From NCBI GenBank assembly GCA_964371725.1, contig CAYJNQ010000006.1:1-64000 (forward strand): a DNA stretch of 64,000 nucleotides, written 5' to 3'. Position 1 is the stretch's first letter, and each line of letters opens with the position of its first letter. The notes below the pieces were generated by a model. It did no database searches and had not been told where the DNA came from. It saw only the letters and a list, made by a program, of their open reading frames with translations. Shown here one piece after another: positions 26,314-34,326 of this stretch. Made by a program: the position numbers and the translations under genes. The DNA is from JAAYCI01 sp964371725 (GTDB lineage: Bacteria > Bacillota > Clostridia > Oscillospirales > Ruminococcaceae).

Positions 26314-27299
26314 AAAATTTAATTGTAGGTCTTGGAAGCATGGGCAAACGCCGTGCGCGTTTGATTAAAAGCCTGAGCGCCTCGCACGAAATCTATGGTG
26401 TGGATTCATCATCCGGCCGCCAGGCAGAGGCCGAAGACCTTGGCATTGTATGCTATGACACACTGCCGCAGGCACTGGAAGCCCACAGCTACGATGCCGC
26501 CTTTGTGTGCACGGCTCCACTTACCCATTCACTTCTGATAGACGGCCTTTTGGAGGCTGGGTTGCCCGTGTTTACAGAGCTCAATTTAGTGCCGGACAGC
26601 TACGAAGAACTCATGGAAAAGGCCACGCAAAAGAGCTTGCCGCTGTTTCTTTCCAGCACCATGCTTTACCGTGCCGAGGTACAGTGGCTAAGCGCGCAGG
26701 TGCGGCAATTTGAAAAACCGGTCAACTACATCTATCACATTGGCCAATATTTGCCAAACTGGCACCCGTGGGAAAATTACAAAGATTTTTTTGTGGGCAA
26801 CAAGCGAACGGGTGGTGTGCGCGAAATTTTGGGTATCGAGTTGCCGTGGCTGCTTAAAACCTTTGGCCCTGTGGCAAAGGCGAGTGTACAAAAAGACAGC
26901 ATCAGTAGCTTGGAGTTGCCCTATGAGGACAGCTGGTTTGTCACTTTGCGGCACGAAAATGGAGTAAAAGGGTTTTTGGCGGCCGATGTTGTGTCTCCAA
27001 AGCCGGTGCGCAACCTTGAAATATACGGCGAGGGTTTGCACCTGTTCTGGGAAGGCAACCCACAGTCTTTGGCCTATTGGGACGTGGAAAAAAACGAAAA
27101 AATACCGGTGGATAGTTATTACGGGAAAGCACAGCAAAATGGCGAGTACAGCGACAACATTGTGGAAAATGCCTATCTGGAGGAAATTTTGAACTTCTAT
27201 GAGGTGATAGAGGGCAAGGGCACGGCGCGTTGGAGTTTTGCAGAAGACTTGCCGGCTTTGCGCCTAATAGATGCGATGGAAGAACAAAAAGGATCGTGA
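26310..27299 (+). CDS. Gfo/Idh/MocA-family NAD(P)-dependent oxidoreductase 1
   Basis: A 329-residue protein with a Rossmann N-terminus (LIVGLGSMGKRRARL) and a C-terminal alpha/beta domain. The usual EKP of the family is replaced by TELN near residue 93, so the central lysine may be missing. The family oxidises or reduces sugars and related polyols. It overlaps legG by 4 bases and is followed by a second family member, then legF, which suggests a step that alters the nonulosonate or its precursor. Gfo/Idh genes are seen in other legionaminic loci, but the reaction here is not known. Confidence 0.82.
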   Translation: MKNLIVGLGSMGKRRARLIKSLSASHEIYGVDSSSGRQAEAEDLGIVCYDTLPQALEAHSYDAAFVCTAPLTHSLLIDGLLEAGLPVFTELNLVPDSYEELMEKATQKSLPLFLSSTMLYRAEVQWLSAQVRQFEKPVNYIYHIGQYLPNWHPWENYKDFFVGNKRTGGVREILGIELPWLLKTFGPVAKASVQKDSISSLELPYEDSWFVTLRHENGVKGFLAADVVSPKPVRNLEIYGEGLHLFWEGNPQSLAYWDVEKNEKIPVDSYYGKAQQNGEYSDNIVENAYLEEILNFYEVIEGKGTARWSFAEDLPALRLIDAMEEQKGS

Positions 27300-27322
27300 C
27301 ATTCAGACGAATGAGGGATGAG

Positions 27323-28249
27323 ATGAAAGTTTTGTTTACGGGTCTTGGCAGTATCGGGCGCAGGCATTTGTGCAATCTTTCTAAACGAGCAAAGGAACAT
27401 GAAACGCCTTTGGAGGTGACGGCCTTGCGCTCGTCGAAGGCACCGCTTTCAGACGAGGTGAAAGCCCTTGTGGGGAGAGAGACACAAAGCCTTGCGCAAG
27501 GCGAGTGTTTCGATCTTGCATTCATTACGGGGCCAACACATTTGCATGGCGAAGTGCTGGCGGCCTTAAAGGGGCGCGTGGGTGCTTTCTTTATTGAAAA
27601 GCCCATTTTTCACACGGCGAACTTTTCGCTGGAGGAAGTGGGACTTTCGGAAATACAAAAGGCGTATGTGGCGGCGCCCATGCGCTGGACAGGCGTGTTC
27701 TTGGAGCTGGAAAAGCGAATGCAAACCGTGCGGCCGTATTCTGTGCGCAGCATCTGCTCAAGCTATTTGCCAAATTGGCGCAAAGGGGCGGACTATCGCG
27801 AGGTATACTCGGCCAAGCGGGAAATGGGCGGCGGTGTGGCGCTGGATTTGATTCACGAATGGGACTACCTTGTGCACCTGTTTGGGTTTCCTGCGCAGTG
27901 CATGCAATTGCAGGGGCATTTTTCCCATCTGGAAATCAGCTCCGACGACCTCGCCGTGTATGTGGCACGATATCCCAATTTTTTATGTGAAGTGCATCTC
28001 GATTATTTTGGCAGAGAAGACAGGCGGAATTTGGAAATTTTTACGGAACAAGGCACCCTGGTGGCCGACTTCATAAAGGGCACGCTGCAATTTCCAAACG
28101 AAAAGCTACAGCTTTTTAAAGAAGATGCAAACGAACGATATCTTAGAGAAATGGACTATTTTTTGCACTATGCAAGCAAGGGAGAGGGGCCAAGCCTCAA
28201 CAGCCCAAAACAGGCCTTGCAAGTGTTGGAACTGGTACAAGGGGGATAG
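27323..28249 (+). CDS. Gfo/Idh/MocA-family oxidoreductase 2
   Basis: A 308-residue protein with Rossmann motif FTGLGSIGRRHL and the expected EKP motif in FFIEKPIF near residue 92, plus GGGVALDLIHEWDYL near residue 170, which supplies the D and H of the family active site. Unlike its upstream neighbour it looks catalytically complete. The pair could work as a heteromer or do two successive steps. ATG at 27323 follows GAGGG; the longer frame from 27230 overlaps the neighbour. It ends 2 bases before legF. Confidence 0.84.
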   Translation: MKVLFTGLGSIGRRHLCNLSKRAKEHETPLEVTALRSSKAPLSDEVKALVGRETQSLAQGECFDLAFITGPTHLHGEVLAALKGRVGAFFIEKPIFHTANFSLEEVGLSEIQKAYVAAPMRWTGVFLELEKRMQTVRPYSVRSICSSYLPNWRKGADYREVYSAKREMGGGVALDLIHEWDYLVHLFGFPAQCMQLQGHFSHLEISSDDLAVYVARYPNFLCEVHLDYFGREDRRNLEIFTEQGTLVADFIKGTLQFPNEKLQLFKEDANERYLREMDYFLHYASKGEGPSLNSPKQALQVLELVQGG

Positions 28250-28251
28250 AT

Positions 28252-29016
28252 ATGGGAAACAGAATCATCATCAGCTTATGCGGCAGGGCCGGCAGCAAGG
28301 GATTCAAAAACAAAAACCTCAAAACCTTTTGCGGGAAGCCACTGGTGCACTATTCGCTTGCAGCGGCCGACCTGTTTTTGAAAGAAAACCCAAATTTGGA
28401 AGCGGACATTGTGCTCAACACAGACAGCGGCCTTTTAAAAGAGCTGGTGCTCAGCGTATACCCCGAGGTGAAAGCGTTGCAGCGTCCGGCGGCTTTGGCG
28501 GGTGACACCGTGCCGAAAATGGCCGTGTTTCAGCACAGCTTGCGCGAAATGGAAAGCCGCACGGGAAAACCCTACGATTTGCTTTTGGATTTGGACATCA
28601 CCAGCCCACTGCGCACGGCAACCGACGTGCAAAACTGCCTGGAGTATGCGCAGCAGAACCCCGAGGCCGATGTGGTGATGTCGGCCGTGAAGAGCCGCAG
28701 AAGCCCCTACATGAACATGGCGCAATGCACAGAGGATGGCTTTGCGCACCAGGTGGTGCGCACAAATTTCACGGCGCGCCAGCAAACACCACAGTGCTTC
28801 GATTTGAATGCGTCCATCTATGTGTTTCGAAGGGCCTTTCTTTTGGAGAACAAAACGGGGTTTTTGTGGGACGGACATTGCAAACTTGTGGAAATGCTCG
28901 ACACAGCGGTGCTCGACATCGACAGCGAAGAAGATTTTGAATGGATGGAATACATTGCAAAATATCTTTTTGCAAGAAAACCGGAATTTGCCAAAGTGCG
29001 AGAGGCCATTCGCTAA
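28252..29016 (+). CDS. legF: CMP-nonulosonate synthetase (LegF/NeuA type)
   Basis: A 254-residue cytidylyltransferase that joins a nonulosonic acid to CMP for transfer. The N-terminal CTP-binding segment is LCGRAGSKGFKNKNLKTF; DLDITSPLRT near residue 114 and the SVKSRRSPY segment near residue 145 form the rest of the site. LegF, PseF and NeuA cannot be told apart by these motifs; context favours LegF. GGGGGATAG precedes the ATG at 28252. It is the last recognised gene of the nonulosonate pathway in the window. Confidence 0.9.
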   Translation: MGNRIIISLCGRAGSKGFKNKNLKTFCGKPLVHYSLAAADLFLKENPNLEADIVLNTDSGLLKELVLSVYPEVKALQRPAALAGDTVPKMAVFQHSLREMESRTGKPYDLLLDLDITSPLRTATDVQNCLEYAQQNPEADVVMSAVKSRRSPYMNMAQCTEDGFAHQVVRTNFTARQQTPQCFDLNASIYVFRRAFLLENKTGFLWDGHCKLVEMLDTAVLDIDSEEDFEWMEYIAKYLFARKPEFAKVREAIR

Positions 29017-29079
29017 ATTGTTTAAAATGCAAAAAGTGAATTTTTAGGGCGCGTTTTTACTTTGTAAGGGGGTGTGTGT

Positions 29080-30180
29080 ATGGGTTTTGGTGTGTATGTG
29101 CACATTCCTTTTTGTAAACGAAAATGTCTATATTGCAATTTCTATTCAGCCGTTGGAGACGAGGTGCCGGAAGCTTATGTGCAGGCGCTCTTGCGAGAAC
29201 TTGAAAAACACCGCCCACGCCTGCCAAACGGTGAGCCACTTCGCCCAAACAGCCTCTACTTTGGTGGTGGCACACCGGGGCTATTGTCTCCAAAGCAAGT
29301 AAAGAGGCTTGTAGAGGCGGTAAACCCTTTGCCACAAGCAGAAGTTAGCTTAGAGCTAAACCCGGAAAGCACGCGAAGAGATGTTTTGGAAGGTTTTTTG
29401 AAGGCGGGCATCAACCGCACATCATTTGGTGTGCAAACGGCAAGGGAGGATTCCCTACGTCGCCTTGGGCGTTTGCACACGGCGCAGCAGGCAAAAGAAG
29501 CACTGGAAAACGCAAAAGAGGTGGGTTTTAAAAACATTTCGGGCGATTTGATGTTGGCCCTGCCGGGCTACAGTGAGGCAGAGTTCTGCGAGAGTTTGGA
29601 ATTGCTACAAGAGGGGGGCGTGTGCCACATCTCGGCCTATTTGCTTAAAATGGAGGCGGGAACGGCTTTTGGTGATGCGCCACCGCCCGATTTACCAAGC
29701 GAGGATGAAGCGGCCGAAATATATTTGTTTGCCGCAGAAAAACTGCAAAAAGCGGGCTTTGCGCGCTATGAAATTTCCAATTTTGCAAAACCGGGGCGCG
29801 AAAGCAGGCACAACCTGCTTTACTGGAACTGTGAGGATTACCTCGGGCTTGGCCCTGCGGCGCACTCTTGCCTTGCAGCGCGGCGGTTTTCGTTTTCGCC
29901 CAATACATGCCGGTTTATAGAGGGTGACACGCCCTTGCAAGAAGAGGGGGAATTGGGCGCCGAAGACTACCTCTTGTTGCGCCTGCGCCTTGAAGAGGGT
30001 TTTTCGGAATCGGCATGGGCGGAGCGCTTTTCCGCTTATTTGAGCGAGGCGCAAAAACAAAAATTCGAGTTTTTTTCAAAGGCCGGTTTTGCGAAAAGAA
30101 CACAACAGGGTTGGGCATTAACCGGCGCGGGTATGCTTGTGCAAAACAGTCTTTTGGCGGAATTGCTGGAGGAAGAATAG
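29080..30180 (+). CDS. hemW: radical SAM HemW-like protein
   Basis: About 366 residues. CKRKCLYC near residue 16 is the C-x3-C-x2-C radical SAM cluster site, with FGGGTP next, and the C-terminal part is the HemN-type domain. HemW proteins were long annotated as oxygen-independent coproporphyrinogen oxidases but act in heme handling. Its place between the nonulosonate and the acyltransferase genes has no metabolic logic; it may be a bystander. Start taken at ATG 29080 with AGGGGG; a GTG at 29074 is less likely. A new promoter follows it at 30242. Confidence 0.9.
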   Translation: MGFGVYVHIPFCKRKCLYCNFYSAVGDEVPEAYVQALLRELEKHRPRLPNGEPLRPNSLYFGGGTPGLLSPKQVKRLVEAVNPLPQAEVSLELNPESTRRDVLEGFLKAGINRTSFGVQTAREDSLRRLGRLHTAQQAKEALENAKEVGFKNISGDLMLALPGYSEAEFCESLELLQEGGVCHISAYLLKMEAGTAFGDAPPPDLPSEDEAAEIYLFAAEKLQKAGFARYEISNFAKPGRESRHNLLYWNCEDYLGLGPAAHSCLAARRFSFSPNTCRFIEGDTPLQEEGELGAEDYLLLRLRLEEGFSESAWAERFSAYLSEAQKQKFEFFSKAGFAKRTQQGWALTGAGMLVQNSLLAELLEEE

Positions 30181-30241
30181 TGCTGCGCACACCCGGCATG
30201 TTTTGTTTTTGGGTGCCGCAAAGCGGAGGCGTGGGGGTGGC

Positions 30242-30270
30242 TTTACAAACTTTTTTTTAACAGCTATAAT
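30242..30270 (+). promoter_or_regulatory. sigma-A promoter of the MBOAT operon
   Basis: TTTACA (30242-30247), 17-base spacer, TATAAT (30265-30270). Start near 30277, so the MBOAT gene must start well after the first open codon of its frame at 30283. Confidence 0.72.
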
Positions 30271-30360
30271 GTATATTTATGAGTGTATTGCTTTGTGCGT
30301 GCAGAAAACAACGCCAAAACGCGCAGAGCTTTTATGATTGCAAAGAGGAAATGGGAATTG

Positions 30361-31938
30361 ATGATGCTTGCACCGGTGCTTGAAAGTTGGAAAATGAGCC
30401 TTCAGTCTGTACATTTTTTATTGTTTCTGCCCATTGTGGCCGGCCTATACTTTGTGTTGCCGCCCCGCGTGCGTCGGGTGTGGCTTTTGCTTTCTTGCTA
30501 CTATTTCTACTTCTTTGCAGCGCCGCAGTACCTGCCGGTGCTGCTCTGTGGCACTTTGTTTTCCTATGCGGCGGCGCGTGCCATTGCGGCCTCTCGCACG
30601 CAAAGGGCAAAACGAGTCTTTTTACTGTTCGGGCTACTTGGGCTACTGTTGGCACTCTCGTTCTTTAAATACAATGCCGCCTACGAAAGCCTGCTTACAC
30701 CGGCCTTTTCGGCGCTTGGGCTTGCGTATAATGGAGCCTATTTTACAACGGCCGCGGCTTTGGGAATCAGCTTTTACAGTTTTATGGCCATCGGCTATTT
30801 GGTGGATTTGTACCGCGGCGATGTGCCGCTGGAAAAAAGCCTGGTCGGCCATGCGCTGTTTTTGGGGTTCTTTCCGGCGGTCACCTCTGGGCCCATTTCG
30901 CGCGCCGGTGACTTGATGCCGCAATTAAACAAAACCGACAGGTGTTTCGAAAGCCAAAACTGGAAAGAGGGTTTGCGCCTTGCCGCCGTGGGTTTTTTTA
31001 AAAAACTAGCCGTGGCCGATACCTTGGTACTGTTTGTCAACACCGTATATGCAGACCTTTCCGCTTATTCTGGGTTCACGCTCAGCCTAGCGGCTGTTTT
31101 GTTTGCCATTCAGCTCTATTTTGATTTTTCGGGCTACACAGACATTGCGCTTGGGGCGGCGCTGCTGTTCGGCATCCGCTTAAAACCAAACTTCAACACG
31201 CCGTTTTACGCAACCAACTTTTCGGGTTTTTGGGCACGGTGGCACATGAGCCTATCCACCTTTTTGCAGGACTATGTGTTCATGCCGCTTGTGTGGAGCC
31301 GCTGGCCGGAAAAATTGCCGATTCTCGGGAAAAAAATGAGCAAGCCCCCTATGCTTTCCTCCATTTTAATTGTGTTTTTGATTTCCGGCATCTGGCATGG
31401 AGACACACTGTGTTTTGTGGTGTGGGGGCTGCTGCAAGCGGCCTTCCGAATTGGGGAAGAGCTTTTGCATCGCTTTGTGGGCAAACCCAAAAAGCGGTTG
31501 CCGCGTTGGCAGCGCATCGGGAAAACGGCCGTGGTGCTTGTGCTGTGGGTGGAAAGCCTTGTGTTTTTCCGCGTGGGGCTTACAAGTGGGGGCAGTGTTA
31601 CACAGGCCGTTTCGGCTTTGGTTCGCCAGTTTTCCGGCATTTCATTCACACAAACGGCACAGGCACTCTATAGCAGCGTGGCGCCGCTTTTTTATGGTTA
31701 CGGCAGCTTGGTGGCCCTGTTTTTTGTGTTCACCGCATTGTGCACGGCCGGTGCCCTTTATGCGGACTGGGTGCAGTGCTTCCGTTTAAAAGGAACACCC
31801 TGGCAAGAGGGGCTCTCCACGTTGCGCCCGGCTTTGCGCTGGGCAATTTATTACGGCCTTGTGTTGTGCGCCTTCGCCGGTTTTATCATTGGCAGCGGCG
31901 GTTTTGGCGGCGCAAGCTTTTTGTACGGAGGATTTTAG
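30361..31938 (+). CDS. MBOAT-family O-acyltransferase (AlgI/PatA-like)
   Basis: About 525 residues with some ten membrane helices. The family core is present: FFPAVTSGPISR, QLYFDFSGYTDIALG, WARWHMSLSTFLQDYV and the catalytic histidine in SGIWHGDTL. AlgI-type proteins pass acyl groups, usually acetyl, across the membrane, and an SGNH partner then places them on an exported glycan. That partner gene starts 4 bases after this one. The start is uncertain: ATG at 30361 has only a weak site, and ATG at 30394 (MSLQSVHF) looks like the usual family N-terminus. A dedicated promoter precedes it. Confidence 0.9.
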   Translation: MMLAPVLESWKMSLQSVHFLLFLPIVAGLYFVLPPRVRRVWLLLSCYYFYFFAAPQYLPVLLCGTLFSYAAARAIAASRTQRAKRVFLLFGLLGLLLALSFFKYNAAYESLLTPAFSALGLAYNGAYFTTAAALGISFYSFMAIGYLVDLYRGDVPLEKSLVGHALFLGFFPAVTSGPISRAGDLMPQLNKTDRCFESQNWKEGLRLAAVGFFKKLAVADTLVLFVNTVYADLSAYSGFTLSLAAVLFAIQLYFDFSGYTDIALGAALLFGIRLKPNFNTPFYATNFSGFWARWHMSLSTFLQDYVFMPLVWSRWPEKLPILGKKMSKPPMLSSILIVFLISGIWHGDTLCFVVWGLLQAAFRIGEELLHRFVGKPKKRLPRWQRIGKTAVVLVLWVESLVFFRVGLTSGGSVTQAVSALVRQFSGISFTQTAQALYSSVAPLFYGYGSLVALFFVFTALCTAGALYADWVQCFRLKGTPWQEGLSTLRPALRWAIYYGLVLCAFAGFIIGSGGFGGASFLYGGF

Positions 31939-31941
31939 GGT

Positions 31942-32898
31942 ATGAAAAGAATTCTACGTGCCACGGCGTTGCTGCTGCTTCCCATCTTGCTTTATTACAG
32001 CATTTTTCTGGCATTTGAGCCAAACAACTACTTTGGACTGCGCCCGGTAACACCCACGGGTGCGGTGTTTGGTTCTTTGCGTGCCTATGATAAAAACCCA
32101 ACCGAAGGTGTGCTTTTGGGCGACTCGCGCTTTGCCAACATCGAGAGCATGGAAGCTTTCAATGAAGCCACAGGGCGTAGTTATACGAACCTTGCGTTTG
32201 GTGGGGCCTCCCTGCAAGAGAGCTTAGACGAGCTGGACTACCTGCTGGGGCGATATCCGCAAATTGAGGAAGTGGTGTTTGAGCTGTCGTTTTACACTTT
32301 GAATGCCCACTATGATGCCGACCGTTTCGACTTCATAGAACTGGCGCTGTACAATCCTTTTGTATACATGACGAACCTGAGCTATAACCTGGAAGCCATG
32401 CAAAACTTTATGTACTGGATGCAAGGTGTGCCCCTGTATGGCGGTGCGCAAGAGACGCGAGACCCCGAAACGGACACAAGCCAAAGCTGGCAGACACCGG
32501 GCGGGGAAACCGTTACCATTCGGGAAGATGTTCTGGCACATTTGGAACATGTGATAGAGAGTACACAAGGCTGGGAAATAGACAAAAGTGAGGATGGGGA
32601 GCTTGCACGTTTGTTGCAGGTGGCAGAGCGCTGCGAAGAAGCAGGCATCCGTTTTGTGGTGGTGTTGCCGCCTGTGCACGATGCGGCTTTTTCCTATGTG
32701 GTGCAACAAAACGGCATCGAAGAGGAGATGCACGGCGTGTTACAGGCTTTGCAAGAGAGTGGTGCCGTGGTGCTGGACTATGAAATCACAGGCAGACCGG
32801 CCTATACGGAAAGCCACTGGTTCGATAGTTTGCACCTAGACTACGTGCATGGTCTGCCACTGTGGACACAGCAGCTTGCGCAAGATTTAGCCGAATAA
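31942..32898 (+). CDS. SGNH-like membrane-anchored partner of the MBOAT acyltransferase
   Basis: A 318-residue protein with one N-terminal membrane helix (residues 7-24) and an outside domain. GVLLGDSRFAN near residue 54 is SGNH block I with its serine, and DSLHLDYVHG near residue 295 carries the Asp-x-x-His of block V. This is the DltD/AlgJ-like layout that takes acyl groups from an MBOAT protein and transfers them to a polysaccharide. It follows the MBOAT gene by 4 bases. Likely product: O-acetylated surface glycan; the exact acyl group is unknown. Confidence 0.8.
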   Translation: MKRILRATALLLLPILLYYSIFLAFEPNNYFGLRPVTPTGAVFGSLRAYDKNPTEGVLLGDSRFANIESMEAFNEATGRSYTNLAFGGASLQESLDELDYLLGRYPQIEEVVFELSFYTLNAHYDADRFDFIELALYNPFVYMTNLSYNLEAMQNFMYWMQGVPLYGGAQETRDPETDTSQSWQTPGGETVTIREDVLAHLEHVIESTQGWEIDKSEDGELARLLQVAERCEEAGIRFVVVLPPVHDAAFSYVVQQNGIEEEMHGVLQALQESGAVVLDYEITGRPAYTESHWFDSLHLDYVHGLPLWTQQLAQDLAE

Positions 32899-32937
32899 AA
32901 AGAATTAAAAACCAAAAAATGTGGTGTGGGGGTTTAC

Positions 32938-34287
32938 ATGGCGCTCGACTTTTTGATTTTGTACGAACATGTGGTGCGAGAATATGAGAGTTTGATTTTG
33001 CTGAGTGAGGAGCTGAAGCGCCGCGGATACACGGTGGAGATTCGGCAGTTGCTCGACCGCAAAAAACTGAAATATTTCACATGGAAAAAACCGCGTGTTT
33101 TGGTGGCCAGCAATCTCTACGACAACGAGGGGCTGAACAGCCATGTATACAACAATGTGGGCAAGCTCAACAAAGTGGTGAACTTGCACTGGGAGCAAAT
33201 GCTCAGCGATACGCAGGAAGCGGAAAGTTGGTTCAATTTTAATGGAAATGCGAAGAAGTGTGTGCAAACCTGCTGGGGGGAAGCCACGCGAGAACGCCTG
33301 ATTCAAAATGGGGTTCCGCCACACAATGCGCCCGTTACAGGCGCTGTGATGATGGACTTTTTGCGGCCGGAGTTTGAGGGATACTATCGCGACAAGGCGG
33401 ATTTGTGCAAGCAATATGGGCTGGATGCAAAACGTCCACTGTGTCTGTACATCTGCTTTTTTGGCTATGACTCCATGGGCGAAGACGATGTGCGAGAGCT
33501 ATCGGAAATGGCTTTAACCGATTTTAGCGAATTCGCCCGCATCAACCGCGAGAGCATGAAAGACACTCTCGCCTGGTTCGACCGCTACCTCAGTGAACAC
33601 AAGGACGTGCAGCTTGTGTATCGTCGTCACCCAAGCGAATGGGGTAGCGAGCCACTGAAAGCTTTAGAAAAAAAACACAAGGGATTCCACGTTATTTTTG
33701 CCGACAGTGTGAAGCAGTGGGTGCGGGTGGCCGATACGATTTGCATTTGGATGAGCACAGCCGTGGCCGAGGTGTATTTTGCGGGAAAGAATTGCCATAT
33801 TTTGCGCCCCGGGCACATTCCGCATGAGTTTGACCCCGTGATTTACAAAGATGCGCGCTATGTGGAAAGCTATGAAGAACTGCTTTGGGCCGCCAATAAC
33901 AAAGAGCCGGAATTTCCGATAAAAGCCGATGTTATAGAAAGGTATTTTGATAAAAGTGAGGTGCCATCTTATATTCGTATGGCAGACCTTCTGGAAAAAG
34001 TTCTCAAAGAAGAGCCGCAAGACCGCCCGTTCAGCGAGGGATACAAGCCCCATTTCAATCTTCTGAAATTCTGTGCCCTGCTGGGTGTGCACCTGTTTTC
34101 CGCTTTGCGGTTCGACCCCATTCGCCTTAAAAAATTCGCTCCGGGTTTTGCACAGTTTGCCAGCCGGATATACGGGTATATACAAAAGGCCAAAATCTCC
34201 GAAAGGGAAGAGGAACAACTACAAAAACGCATTGCACCGTATGTGCAAAAAATGGGGGAGCAATGGGCGGAAAGAACACAAAAGTGA
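32938..34287 (+). CDS. surface carbohydrate biosynthesis protein, GT-B-like
   Basis: About 449 residues, no signal peptide. The second half looks like a GT-B glycosyltransferase nucleotide-binding domain: LVYRRHPSEWG near residue 230 and WMSTAVAEVYFAGKNCHIL near residue 273, the serine-rich and E-containing donor site. It resembles a family annotated as surface carbohydrate biosynthesis proteins that often lies in nonulosonate loci, so it is a candidate for the transferase that uses the CMP sugar; this is inference. ATG at 32938 has a GGGGG site; GTG at 32926 is unlikely. A Wzx flippase gene follows 39 bases on. Confidence 0.72.
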   Translation: MALDFLILYEHVVREYESLILLSEELKRRGYTVEIRQLLDRKKLKYFTWKKPRVLVASNLYDNEGLNSHVYNNVGKLNKVVNLHWEQMLSDTQEAESWFNFNGNAKKCVQTCWGEATRERLIQNGVPPHNAPVTGAVMMDFLRPEFEGYYRDKADLCKQYGLDAKRPLCLYICFFGYDSMGEDDVRELSEMALTDFSEFARINRESMKDTLAWFDRYLSEHKDVQLVYRRHPSEWGSEPLKALEKKHKGFHVIFADSVKQWVRVADTICIWMSTAVAEVYFAGKNCHILRPGHIPHEFDPVIYKDARYVESYEELLWAANNKEPEFPIKADVIERYFDKSEVPSYIRMADLLEKVLKEEPQDRPFSEGYKPHFNLLKFCALLGVHLFSALRFDPIRLKKFAPGFAQFASRIYGYIQKAKISEREEEQLQKRIAPYVQKMGEQWAERTQK

Positions 34288-34326
34288 CACAATGAAACGG
34301 TAAAATAAATCAGAAGGAGACAGCCT

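Noticed and set aside
26310..27299. First Gfo/Idh gene as a pseudogene because EKP is missing.
   Set aside because: The frame is intact with full length, Rossmann motif and tight coupling to legG, so it is kept as a gene of unclear activity.
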